Source of the DNA: JAUWVG01 sp964633715
Lineage (GTDB): Bacteria; Acidobacteriota; Aminicenantia; Aminicenantales; Aminicenantaceae
Length of the DNA stretch: 64,000 nt
Reading direction: 5' to 3'
Assembly: GCA_964633715.1 (NCBI GenBank)
Contig: CAZWHQ010000020.1
Span: forward strand, 1-64,000
The stretch's first letter is position 1. Every line of letters starts with the position of its first letter. The translations under genes and the position numbers were made by a program. The notes beneath the pieces are model-generated. The model was not told where the DNA came from. It saw only the letters and a program-made list of their open reading frames with translations, and did not search any database. Positions 27,632 through 36,033 of this stretch are shown piece after piece.

Positions 27632-28180
27632 CTAATCCAGCGTAAACTCCCAGGCACACCAGACACCCTCAACATGCGGATCTGGAGGACAAGTTAGACA
27701 TTTTGTTCGTATCCGCGGATCGATTGTTTTGGCAAAACCGCTATATTCAATGATGCCTACAGATTTACATGGAAAATCAGTGAGGCCCTGCCGCTGTCTT
27801 GTTTCCTGAACACGGCACGTATTCATTCGGAATACACACCTGTTTTCTTCTTGTTCCAGAACCTCTTGTGAGTTGATGTGTGCATACAATCTAAAATTGA
27901 GCGCCTGAATAAGGGCAGGAATACCGCCCCCAGGTTTGAGTCCAAGCCTATTCATGATGCGTTTGGCCTCAATAACAGTAAATGTTTCCCATGCTTTTTT
28001 ATCCAGATCGATCGCTGTTTCAAAACCAAATCTATCTTCGACAGCTCGAAACCACAGTCCATCATGTGCAAGCCAATTTTTAGCTGCATCCTGAAGAAGG
28101 TTCAGGAGATCTTCTTTAGATAAATCAGTAAAATCATGGATGGTCGATCTTTCTTTTGGGAATTTATCCTTTGAATTCAT
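27632..28180 (-). CDS. DUF6125 family protein with cysteine-rich C-terminus
   Basis: A 182-residue cytoplasmic protein of unknown function. The N-terminal half has LAHDGLWFRAVEDRFGFETA then DLDKKAWETFTVIEAKRIM, typical of DUF6125. The C-terminal half has spaced cysteines: CVFRMNTCRVQE, DFPCKS, KCLTCPPDPH and VWCAWEF. This looks like a metal or redox site. It overlaps the radical SAM gene by 17 bp, so the two are coupled. It is the last gene of a compact four-gene cluster. Confidence 0.7.
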   Translation of the reverse strand: MNSKDKFPKERSTIHDFTDLSKEDLLNLLQDAAKNWLAHDGLWFRAVEDRFGFETAIDLDKKAWETFTVIEAKRIMNRLGLKPGGGIPALIQALNFRLYAHINSQEVLEQEENRCVFRMNTCRVQETRQRQGLTDFPCKSVGIIEYSGFAKTIDPRIRTKCLTCPPDPHVEGVWCAWEFTLD

Positions 28181-29105
28181 AATACACAGATCCTTTATGT
28201 TGAACTAATTGAATGGCCCCTTTTTCCTTAAGCATTTGCAGATATTTCAAAACTTCGTTTCGGTGAAGGCCGAGAGATGAAGCCAAATCGATCAGGGTCA
28301 CCGGTCTTCTTCGGATGATAGACAGGATGGTTTCCATTTCGGATTTTAGGACAGCTGCCTGTGCTGTTTTATCGAAAGTCGCAATAATTTCACACCGGTT
28401 CCCGATAAAGTTCTTGATTTTCTCAAGTTCCTCTAAAGAGAGTGTGCGGGCGAATGACTCGGCTGGGGGACGCACAACCGTATTCAGCTGGATTCTATCT
28501 GGGTGGAGCTCTTCCAGAACTGTTTTAAGCTTTGGGAGATGTGCAGGAGAGTCATTGATATTTTTGACCAACAAGACTTCTATCCAGATTTTCCCTTTAA
28601 AGGTCCGGCGGAATTTTTTCAAGCCGGTTAAAATATCTGAAATCCGGATGGAGGGATGAGGTCGGTTTACTTTTTCAAAGATATCCTGGGTGACTGCATC
28701 CAAAGAAGGGATAATAAGGTCGGCTTCTGAAAGGGCGTCTCTGACATCTTTTCGGCACAGTAAGGTGCTGTTGGTCAATACGGCCACGGGGATTTGGGTG
28801 AGCTGTTTTATGTCAAGGATCAGTTTTCCGATTTCGGCGTTGAGAGTTGGTTCTCCCGAGCCCGAGAATGTAATATAGTCAATCCGAGCACCAGAATCGA
28901 GTTTCTCTTTGATCTGAGTTATTACTTCTGAGGCAGGAACATAAACTTTCCGAACCACGGTTTTTTCAGGTACCTGACCCAACTGACAGTAAATGCAGTC
29001 GAGGGAACATGTTTTGAACGGAATAAAATCAATGCCCAAAGAAAAACCCAGGCGACGGGAGGGAACAGGACCATAGAGATGAATACAGGAATTTGAGTTG
29101 CTCAA
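28164..29105 (-). CDS. radical SAM protein with C-terminal winged helix
   Basis: A 313-residue radical SAM enzyme. The 4Fe-4S cluster ligands are C33, C37 and C40 (CX3CX2C) within KTCSLDCIYCQLG, preceded by the subgroup signature YGPVPSRRLGFSLGID. FSGSGEPTLN is the SAM-binding GGE-like motif. Residues about 245-313 form a winged-helix-like domain (TLIDLASSLGLHRNEVLKYL). The start is TTG. Members of this subgroup have no assigned reaction. It sits between DUF6125 (17-bp overlap) and DUF6485 (12-bp gap). Confidence 0.88.
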   Translation of the reverse strand: MSNSNSCIHLYGPVPSRRLGFSLGIDFIPFKTCSLDCIYCQLGQVPEKTVVRKVYVPASEVITQIKEKLDSGARIDYITFSGSGEPTLNAEIGKLILDIKQLTQIPVAVLTNSTLLCRKDVRDALSEADLIIPSLDAVTQDIFEKVNRPHPSIRISDILTGLKKFRRTFKGKIWIEVLLVKNINDSPAHLPKLKTVLEELHPDRIQLNTVVRPPAESFARTLSLEELEKIKNFIGNRCEIIATFDKTAQAAVLKSEMETILSIIRRRPVTLIDLASSLGLHRNEVLKYLQMLKEKGAIQLVQHKGSVYYEFKG

Positions 29106-29117
29106 TTGACCAATTGT

Positions 29118-29321
29118 TTAAAGCCGGTCCTTATAAACTTCAATAAATCGCCTTAAGGACCGGTCGTAAGTCCGCTCTACATCATCTGGAAATAGACATG
29201 CCGGTAGTTCATTAATGCTCCAATGGTATTGAAGGCAATCACAACAGTGTCCTTTGCGGCTGCAGGGTTCATAGGAGCAGTTGCAGATTTGTTTATTTTG
29301 GTGCTCAGTACATTCTCTCAT
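29118..29321 (-). CDS. DUF6485 small cysteine-rich protein
   Basis: A 67-residue protein with eight cysteines in CTEHQNKQICNCSYEPC then RKGHCCDCLQYHW and LPACLFP. The pattern fits DUF6485, a small cytosolic family of unknown function that probably binds a metal or Fe-S cluster. Its ATG overlaps the stop of the preceding NifU-like gene (ATGA), and the radical SAM gene follows after 12 bp. Confidence 0.75.
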   Translation of the reverse strand: MRECTEHQNKQICNCSYEPCSRKGHCCDCLQYHWSINELPACLFPDDVERTYDRSLRRFIEVYKDRL

Positions 29322-29509
29322 ATTAAAACTCTAATCGTGTTTGGCATTTTAGCCGCTCCTGTGTGTTTGATGTGCCCGTCGGGCGAGGTCATCTTCTGAA
29401 AGTTTCTGGGTTGAAGACAGTGTTCAACAAAAGTTTTACTGTAGTGTTTCTTGAGTTTTTTTAAAGTGTTTTCACTTAACGCGCCAGCATCTGAATCAAA
29501 GTTTTGCAT
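29318..29509 (-). CDS. half-length NifU/IscU-like scaffold protein
   Basis: A 63-residue protein whose middle reads HYSKTFVEHCLQPRNF then SPDGHIKHTG. This resembles the N-terminus of Fe-S scaffold proteins, which usually continue with GPCGD and two further cysteines over about 120 residues. Here the sequence diverges (GAAKMPNTIRVLI) and stops. The stop overlaps the DUF6485 start, so the short form looks fixed rather than freshly broken. It may be a truncated remnant kept for translational coupling, or a real mini-protein. No Shine-Dalgarno sequence precedes the ATG. Confidence 0.55.
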   Translation of the reverse strand: MQNFDSDAGALSENTLKKLKKHYSKTFVEHCLQPRNFQKMTSPDGHIKHTGAAKMPNTIRVLI

Positions 29510-29651
29510 GGTATAAAATCACCGATAAAAAAATGTATTATATCAGATGTCTGCTTATTTGACATCTCTTTCAATGGAAAACCGGACTTTTGTTGTCTTG
29601 AAGGGAGGATTAATATATACTTTTCTTGAATCGTTATTATTTGAGGCAGAC

Positions 29652-30041
29652 ATGTCAGATTATACAGAGAAAGAAGCTAAAGCGGGCTTAGATACAAAGC
29701 TTCCTTCGATAGAAACATTTCCCAATCAGTTCCCTGATTATGAGATAACAATTGAGATTCCGGAGTTTACATCGGTTTGCCCGAAAACCGGGCTTCCGGA
29801 TTTTGGGACTTTAGTTCTCTGTTATATCCCCAAAGACCTATGTCTTGAGCTCAAATCTTTGAAAATGTACATCCTGGCCTACAGGAATTTAGGGATATTT
29901 TATGAAAATGCCGTCAATAGAATTCTCGAGGATATTGCCAAAGCCTGTTTGCCGGTCAAGGCGTCTGTGACGGGTGAATTCAGTCCACGAGGGGGGATGA
30001 AGTCTATAGTTAAGGCTCATTTCCCTCGATCATCTGACTAA
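29652..30041 (+). CDS. queF: NADPH-dependent 7-cyano-7-deazaguanine reductase (QueF, short type)
   Basis: It reduces preQ0 to preQ1 in queuosine synthesis. The 129-residue unimodular form has the thioimide-forming Cys43 and Asp50 in TSVCPKTGLPDFGT and Glu85 in YRNLGIFYENAVN, matching the spacing of B. subtilis QueF. The frame stays open back to 29547, but that extension has no family similarity. GAGGC precedes the ATG at 29652. The other pathway genes queE, queD and queC lie 8 kb away on the opposite strand. Confidence 0.95.
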   Translation: MSDYTEKEAKAGLDTKLPSIETFPNQFPDYEITIEIPEFTSVCPKTGLPDFGTLVLCYIPKDLCLELKSLKMYILAYRNLGIFYENAVNRILEDIAKACLPVKASVTGEFSPRGGMKSIVKAHFPRSSD

Positions 30042-30160
30042 AAAACCCTTCTTGAGTTCTTCTCTAAATATAGAGAGGTGCCTCCTCTTCTTTTTTTTAC
30101 TGGGAACTTTCTTTTGTTTCAGCTATACTTTCGCTTTTAACCCAAAGTGGATACTATCAC

Positions 30161-31063
30161 GTGGAACAGTATAAAAAATTCGGTTTATCTGATGTGCTTA
30201 TGCTCATCGCTATCCTGTTATGGTCCATAAATTTTTCTTTTGTCAAAGTCGCTTTGGATGAATTTACTCCACTCGGCTTTAACGGAATTCGCCTTATTTT
30301 TGCCTCGTTGTTGCTGGTCTTGTTTCTTTCTTTCAGTCGAGAAAACTTTCGCATCGCAAAAGCTGACATCTGGAAACTTGTGGCCCTTGGAATTGTGGGG
30401 AATACTGCCTACCAGATGTTTTTTATCTATGGGATCTATTTCACGACAGCGTCTAATACAGCCATCATCATTGCAACAACTCCCATATTTATTGCCTTGT
30501 TGAGTTTGCTCCTCAAGCATGAGAGGCTGAATTGGGCCGCCTGGGCCGGCATTTTTATTTCATTTGTAGGATTCTATTTTGTCATAACAAAACAGCCTGG
30601 GAGCCTATCCCTCAACGGAAAGGGGGCTCAAGGGGATCTAATGATTCTTTTTGGGACTCTTTGTTGGGCCGTTTATACCGTGTTTTCTTTGCCTTTTCTC
30701 AAGAGAATTTCTCCCCTCAAGCTCACCACGCTCACAATGATGATTGGAACGGTTTTCTTTCTCCCTTTTTGCCTTAAAGACATGATCCAGCTGCCCTATG
30801 GTCAAATTTCATTTAAAGCCTGGGCTTCTCTGGCGTTTTCCGGACTGTTTGCACTCTCTGTGTGTTATGTGATCTGGTATGCATCTGTTAGAAGAGTGGG
30901 CAACAGCCGGACGTCGATTTATGACAATCTTGTTCCCATCTTTACGATTTTTTTCGCTTATTTTTTGCTCGACGAGCGCATCACTCTTTTCCAGGGAGTG
31001 GGAACGCTTGTGATTCTTGGCGGTGTCTATCTCACTCGTTCTGGCTACCGCTTCCTACGGTAA
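30161..31063 (+). CDS. EamA (DMT family) transporter
   Basis: A 300-residue inner-membrane carrier with ten predicted hydrophobic segments forming two EamA repeats (first about residues 12-135, second about 150-295). Typical blocks are LLWSINFSFVKVALDEFTP and, in the second repeat, NLVPIFTIFFAYFLLDERIT. The start is GTG with a weak binding site. Substrate is unknown. It precedes the UbiA-like gene by 36 bp. Confidence 0.88.
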   Translation: MEQYKKFGLSDVLMLIAILLWSINFSFVKVALDEFTPLGFNGIRLIFASLLLVLFLSFSRENFRIAKADIWKLVALGIVGNTAYQMFFIYGIYFTTASNTAIIIATTPIFIALLSLLLKHERLNWAAWAGIFISFVGFYFVITKQPGSLSLNGKGAQGDLMILFGTLCWAVYTVFSLPFLKRISPLKLTTLTMMIGTVFFLPFCLKDMIQLPYGQISFKAWASLAFSGLFALSVCYVIWYASVRRVGNSRTSIYDNLVPIFTIFFAYFLLDERITLFQGVGTLVILGGVYLTRSGYRFLR

Positions 31064-31099
31064 AACTATCGTTTGATTCTAAACTGAAAAATTTCTACA

Positions 31100-31987
31100 A
31101 TGTGGGAAATGGTTCTGATCGAAATAATCAAATCTCTGCGCCCCTACCAGTGGACCAAGAATCTTTTTGTTTTTGCCCCGCTTATTTTTTCGCAAAACAT
31201 TTTTAATGTACCACTCGTGATAACGTCGCTCTTTGCGTTTGCTGTTTTTTGTGTTCTCTCAGGTGCAGTCTATATATGGAACGACATGAGAGATGTTGAA
31301 GAGGACAGGCTTCATCCCATTAAATCAAAAAGGCCTCTTGCGTCCGGCCGTCTGGGAAAAGGACCTGCAGCGGGGGCATTTGTTTTTTTCAGTGTGTTGG
31401 GTTTGGGATGTGCCCTTCTCTTGGACTTCACTTTTTTTATTTTGGCTTTGGGCTATGTCCTTCTCCAGATCTTATACTCCACATGGTTGAAGCATGTCGT
31501 GATCTTGGATGTGCTGCTGATTGCTGCCGGGTTCATCCTCCGTGTGAGTGCCGGAGGTGTGGTCATCGCGGTGGATGTCTCCGAGTGGCTTTTGATCTGC
31601 ATGTTTCTTCTCGCTCTGTTTCTTGCACTGAGCAAAAGAAGGCATGAGCTTGTTTTGCTTGAGGAAAACGCGAGCAATCACAGGCCTATTCTGCAAGAAT
31701 ACTCCCCTTATCTTCTCGACCAGATGATTTCGGTCGTCACGGCTTCCACAGTTGTGGCCTATTGCCTCTATACAATATCTGATGCGACGGTGGCTAAATT
31801 TGGATCATCCCGGCTCATCTATACCGTTCCTTTTGTACTCTATGGAATCTTCCGTTATCTCTATTTAATTCACAAGAAAGGTGGGGGAGGCAGTCCAGAA
31901 TCCATTATCCTTAAAGATAAACCCTTTTTGGCTGGCATCCTTTTGTGGATAATTTCAGCTGTAATCATTCTCTATTTAAGGATTTGA
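31100..31987 (+). CDS. UbiA-like polyprenyl-phosphate phosphoribosyltransferase
   Basis: An integral membrane prenyltransferase-fold enzyme of 295 residues with about nine hydrophobic segments. The start SLRPYQWTKNLFVFAPLIF and the metal-binding site NDMRDVEEDRLHPIKSKRPL match the Rv3806c/DPPR synthase subgroup. Those enzymes transfer 5-phosphoribose from PRPP to decaprenyl phosphate. The DPPR product is normally converted to a lipid-linked arabinose or related pentose. GtrA, FAD oxidoreductase and GT-C glycosyltransferase genes lie nearby. An ATG three codons in is the alternative start. Confidence 0.85.
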   Translation: MWEMVLIEIIKSLRPYQWTKNLFVFAPLIFSQNIFNVPLVITSLFAFAVFCVLSGAVYIWNDMRDVEEDRLHPIKSKRPLASGRLGKGPAAGAFVFFSVLGLGCALLLDFTFFILALGYVLLQILYSTWLKHVVILDVLLIAAGFILRVSAGGVVIAVDVSEWLLICMFLLALFLALSKRRHELVLLEENASNHRPILQEYSPYLLDQMISVVTASTVVAYCLYTISDATVAKFGSSRLIYTVPFVLYGIFRYLYLIHKKGGGGSPESIILKDKPFLAGILLWIISAVIILYLRI

Positions 31988-31989
31988 AA

Positions 31990-33066
31990 ATGAATAAACC
32001 TAAAGTTGTCGTTTTGAGAACATCTCCAAAAACTGTCCTCGATGACTATCAAAAAGTGATGCACCTTGCGGACTATGAACACACTATCTCAAAGGAAAAG
32101 GATTCACTGATAAAACTGAATCTATCTTGGACCAAGTATTTTCCCTCATGCTCGAGTGAGCCGTGGCAGGTCGAAGGAGTTGTCCGGACTCTCCTTCAGG
32201 ATGGCTTCGATAAGACCAAATTGTTTCCGGTTGAAAACAAGACCGTTGTCACCCATCCAATAAAAGGAGCCAGAAATAATAAGTGGGCACCTATCCTTGA
32301 TAAGTTTGGGCTGGATTTTATAGCACTGCCAGAAGTAGAGTGGCAGACATATGAGTTCAAGAGCTCTTTGTTGAAACTGGATCAAGTCTTCCCAGAAGGA
32401 ATCGAAATCCCAAAAATGTACATCGGGAAAAATGTCATCCATCTTCCGACCGTTAAAACCCACGGCCATTCGGTGACTACAGGTGCCATTAAAAATGCTT
32501 TTGGAGGTCTTCTAAAAGAGGTCAGGCATTATGCACACAAGTATATTCATGAAGTCCTTGTGGATCTTGTCCTTATGCAGAAAGAACTTCATCCGGGAAT
32601 CTTTACAGTGATGGACGGCACGGTGTGTGGAGATGGGGCTGGGCCGCGGACAATGATTCCCAAAATAAAGAACCTCATTCTGGCTGGAGCGGATTCTGTG
32701 GCCATCGATGCCGTTGCGGCCAAAATTATGGGATTTGAACCCATGGAGATCCCGTTTATCCGCATGTGTCATGAAAGAGGATTGGGGATTGGCCAGCTCG
32801 ATTTGATTGAAGTTGTGGGAGAAGATATCCAAGAAATCGACTTTCAATTCAAATCAAAGAAAAGTTTGGTCATTTGGGGCGATCAAATGCTGCGGGTGGG
32901 ATTATTTCGGTTCCTAGAAAAAATCCTTCTCAAATCTCCACTTTTTGTTTGGGCCCCTTTTGCAAGCAATATCTATCATGACTTTATGTGGTATCCCACC
33001 ATCGGACGAAAAAGGATCCGGGAATTTAATAAAACGGAATGGGGACAATTGTGGCAGGACTATTGA
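31990..33066 (+). CDS. DUF362 family protein
   Basis: A 358-residue protein of the DUF362 family. Conserved parts are IKLNLSWTKYFPSCSS (N-terminal nucleotide-like pocket), HLPTVKTHGHSVTTGAIKNA, and ILAGADSVAIDAVAAKIMGF with the following IPFIRMCHERGLG. There is no ferredoxin-type cysteine cluster. The ATG at 31990 has AAGGA upstream and lies 2 bp after the UbiA-like stop, so the two are coupled. Biochemical function is not known. A distant paralogue is encoded at 45651-46925. Confidence 0.8.
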   Translation: MNKPKVVVLRTSPKTVLDDYQKVMHLADYEHTISKEKDSLIKLNLSWTKYFPSCSSEPWQVEGVVRTLLQDGFDKTKLFPVENKTVVTHPIKGARNNKWAPILDKFGLDFIALPEVEWQTYEFKSSLLKLDQVFPEGIEIPKMYIGKNVIHLPTVKTHGHSVTTGAIKNAFGGLLKEVRHYAHKYIHEVLVDLVLMQKELHPGIFTVMDGTVCGDGAGPRTMIPKIKNLILAGADSVAIDAVAAKIMGFEPMEIPFIRMCHERGLGIGQLDLIEVVGEDIQEIDFQFKSKKSLVIWGDQMLRVGLFRFLEKILLKSPLFVWAPFASNIYHDFMWYPTIGRKRIREFNKTEWGQLWQDY

Positions 33067-33073
33067 TCCCTCC

Positions 33074-34121
33074 CTACTTTATATAGCCTAAAGCCTTCAG
33101 TTCCTCTGTCTTTTTTTCCATTTCCAAAGCCGAGTGCAAAGAGAGCCGCACTTCGGTTGAAAATCTTCTAAGAATGAGTGTTTTTAGATCGTGTGATAAG
33201 TCTGTAAACCGGGAGCTCAGATTGGTGGTTTCAAAAGGATCTTGTGTTAAATCATAGAGTTCTATAAGGCCTGAATTATGAGAACTCCTAAATTTTTCCA
33301 AGTCACCGAGAGTCGCTCAAATTGTCAAGCCAGGAAAAGGCTAAATGTTCATGGGGATAAAGAGAGGTGAAAATTGTGCCCATGGAGGGTTTGGTCCATG
33401 GTGAATTACTCATGTGGTTCTCTAATAATACGCTCTTTTGGGCAAAGCGATCGATATTTGGAGACGTGAGTCGAGAGTATCCGTAGCAGCCGAGGTGGTC
33501 TGCTCTGAGAGTGTCCGCAACAATAAAAAGAATATTAGGCGTGTTGGGTTTGAAAAACTGTCTGCGAGTTAAAAGAACTCCATTGCCCAAGATGAGCAAG
33601 ACAACACATGCTGCAGCGAGTCTTTTCAACGTGAAGAGCCCCAGGGTGGGGGGCGACATGTGTTCTTCTGATTGTGGGATTTTTTTCTTTGAGAAAAGGA
33701 GAAGGCAGAGGACTAAAAGAATTATCGTCTGGCTGGCGACAAGCGGAGCCAGCTGTATCTTTTGGGCCGCGTGTTTGATAAAGAGAAAGACAGACAGAGA
33801 GAGAAGAGTTACAGTCCATAATCCTTGCTGCCATAAAAGGGCATCAATTTTAACGGTGATGTTCACTTCAAAAAAACGGTTGAAATATTTTTTCCAGAGC
33901 AGAACAAGAAACATCGCAACAAGGGACACAAAGAGGGCCAGCGCTAGAGCAGCACTTGTACTTCGATTGATAAGAGACAAGCCTTCGGAAAGAGTCAGCC
34001 AATAGAGCTTTTGAGAAAACCAGTCCTGTGCAGCTACGGTGCTGAATGTTGAAAAAAGCCCGCACAAAAAACCAACGGTTATCCCGGCCGGGACGAAGAT
34101 AAGAAGGATTCTACGGAGCAT
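33074..34121 (-). pseudogene. sulfatase/alkaline-phosphatase-type hydrolase, internal deletion
   Basis: The N-terminal part (33303-34121) has several membrane segments. It then enters a sulfatase domain with NILFIVADTLRADHLGCYGY and the nucleophile region TKPSMGTIFTSLYP, where Thr takes the place of Cys or Ser, and hits TGA at 33303-33305. A C-terminal sulfatase piece (LIELYDLTQDPFETTNLS) follows in another frame to 33074. About 200 residues of the catalytic domain are absent, so the gene is broken. The surviving start at 34121 lies 10 bp after gtrA. Confidence 0.82.
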
Positions 34122-34131
34122 GGTGAATTGA

Positions 34132-34584
34132 TCAGGAAAAGAGAATTTTCTTCCGTGCAAAAAAATTCCAGAAAAAGACGAACGCCGTCGAAAACAGTTT
34201 GGATATGAGATAGTGGAAAGACGCCAATCCTGTAAACAGCCACATTGCCGCCTCATTAAATCCAAGGCCGATCATGCCGATCAAAGCAAACAGCAGGAAC
34301 TCCTTCTGTTTATTGGATATGGATCTTTTGGAAAAGACCCATAGTACACTCAACGTGTAGTTGGTCAACAGACCCAATGAGAACGCGGCGGCAGCTGAAA
34401 CAAGATAGTGAACATGGAGATAATCGGTCAGAAAAAAGAGGGCTCCGAAGTCCACCACATAGGCGCAACCCCCCACCACTGCATAGCGGAGGAGCTGGAT
34501 GTGTGTGCTGTCATTTTTTTTGAAAAAAAGCAGGAGGGTCTCTCTCCATTTCTCGAAAACTCCTAAATACCCTAGACTGTACAT
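34132..34584 (-). CDS. GtrA-like flippase-associated membrane protein
   Basis: A 150-residue protein with four hydrophobic segments. It has the family start LLRYAVVGGCAYVVDFGALFFL and the central GLLTNYTLSVLWVF. GtrA proteins help move undecaprenyl- or decaprenyl-linked sugars across the inner membrane, or recruit the enzymes that make them. AAAGGAAGG precedes the ATG. The FAD oxidoreductase gene ends 35 bp upstream on the same strand. Confidence 0.88.
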   Translation of the reverse strand: MYSLGYLGVFEKWRETLLLFFKKNDSTHIQLLRYAVVGGCAYVVDFGALFFLTDYLHVHYLVSAAAAFSLGLLTNYTLSVLWVFSKRSISNKQKEFLLFALIGMIGLGFNEAAMWLFTGLASFHYLISKLFSTAFVFFWNFFARKKILFS

Positions 34585-34619
34585 CTTATCCTTCCTTTGA
34601 AAAATATAAGGACATCATG

Positions 34620-36032
34620 TCATTGCCCTTTATCTCCCTCTTTTATTTCGTGGTATTCGTCATCGGTATTGATATCCCATACCGAATAGCTGCTTCCTTT
34701 AATGTTCCGTACGGCATAGATGGCGCTCAGCATGGAGTGGTCTTGGTTGTTGTACCTGTGGAGTCCATTCCGTCCGATAGTCTGGAGGTTGTCGAAAGTT
34801 GACAGGTAGTTTTGAATGATGTCTACGCGGTCTTTGTACCCTTCGTCATAGATGGGATACGTTTTTGGCGACCGGATGACAAATCCGTCGAGGACCTGGT
34901 CAGGAGATGCAAAGTTGAGTTTACAGGCTTCTTCTTTAGCCATTGCGATCAGATCTTCATCCTCTTTTTTCCAGATTTCATCTGTGTCGAAGCAGAAGTA
35001 TTCGAGCCCCAGAGTCGTCAAATCCTTATCTGGGACCATCTCGGGACTCCAGTTCTTGAAGTTCTGGATGCGTCCGACTTGAACATCTTCAGAATGGATG
35101 TAGATCCAGTTGTCGGGAAATATATCTGGTTTTGCAATGACCAATCCCACGGTGAAGAAGTCCCTGTACCTGAGTTCATCGGCGGCCTTTTGAACTTCTT
35201 TGGGGGCAGAGGGAGACAAGATTCTTATCAGTTCTCGAAGCGGAAGAGTGGAGATAAACTGATCCCCTTTGACCTCTGTAACAACACCGTCTTTTTCTGT
35301 GAGGACAGAAGTGATTGTTTGACCATCCCTGTTGATCTTGGTGACTTTTGTGTTTAGAAACACTTGATTGCCGTGCTGCTCGATAAGTTCCTTCGCTCTG
35401 GACCACATTTGACCCGGGCCTTTGCGTGGATACTGGAACTGGTCAATGAGAGTGGTCACCTGTCCTTTCCTCATGAATCCAAAGGAATTGAGTATAAGTT
35501 TGCTCAAAGATAGGCTTTTGATTCGCTGGGCTGCCCAATCGGCCTGGATTTCTTTACATGGGATGCCCCAGACTTTTTCTGTGTAGGTCTTAAAGAAGAT
35601 GTTGAACAGCTTTCGGCCAAATCTGTTGGACACCCACTCCTCAAAATTTGTTTCGTTTTTATACGGGAAGAACTTAGAGCGGATAAAACTGAAGACTGTG
35701 AGCAGTGACGTGCCAATCCCCAGATTCAACAGAGCATTGATGGGTTTGAGGGGGTAGTGAAAAAATTTGCGGTTGTAGTAAATGCGGGACATCCGAGGCC
35801 TTGTTAGAAAATCATCCCCAAGGATTTCATACCAGAGGTTTTCTACTTCCTCGTATTTTGTGAAAAACCGGTGCCCTCCGATGTCGAACAAAAAGTTCTT
35901 GTAATTCACAGTCTTTGAGATCCCACCTACGCTGTCCTCTTTTTCCAGGACGATGGCGTTTTCCCCTTCTTTACTAACCAGATAGGCCGCAGTGAGTCCT
36001 GCTGGGCCAGCTCCTAAAGTGATTATATTCAT
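34620..36032 (-). CDS. FAD-dependent oxidoreductase (amine oxidase / UDP-galactopyranose-mutase-like)
   Basis: A 470-residue flavoprotein. The N-terminal dinucleotide fold is GAGPAGLTAAYLV (residues 7-19) with the following VLEKEDSVGGISKT and DIGGHRFF. The C-terminal FAD contact is GRNGLHRYNNQDHSML. The family includes protoporphyrinogen oxidase-like and UDP-galactopyranose-mutase-like enzymes common in cell-surface sugar loci. The ATG at 36032 has AGAGGA upstream and lies 1 bp after the stop of the GT-C gene. An ATG at 36062 would overlap it. The specific reaction is not clear. Confidence 0.82.
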   Translation of the reverse strand: MNIITLGAGPAGLTAAYLVSKEGENAIVLEKEDSVGGISKTVNYKNFLFDIGGHRFFTKYEEVENLWYEILGDDFLTRPRMSRIYYNRKFFHYPLKPINALLNLGIGTSLLTVFSFIRSKFFPYKNETNFEEWVSNRFGRKLFNIFFKTYTEKVWGIPCKEIQADWAAQRIKSLSLSKLILNSFGFMRKGQVTTLIDQFQYPRKGPGQMWSRAKELIEQHGNQVFLNTKVTKINRDGQTITSVLTEKDGVVTEVKGDQFISTLPLRELIRILSPSAPKEVQKAADELRYRDFFTVGLVIAKPDIFPDNWIYIHSEDVQVGRIQNFKNWSPEMVPDKDLTTLGLEYFCFDTDEIWKKEDEDLIAMAKEEACKLNFASPDQVLDGFVIRSPKTYPIYDEGYKDRVDIIQNYLSTFDNLQTIGRNGLHRYNNQDHSMLSAIYAVRNIKGSSYSVWDINTDDEYHEIKEGDKGQ

Positions 36033-36033
36033 G

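Noticed and set aside
34812..35357. 181-codon plus-strand open frame
   Set aside because: It is antisense to the FAD oxidoreductase gene, which has clear cofactor motifs.
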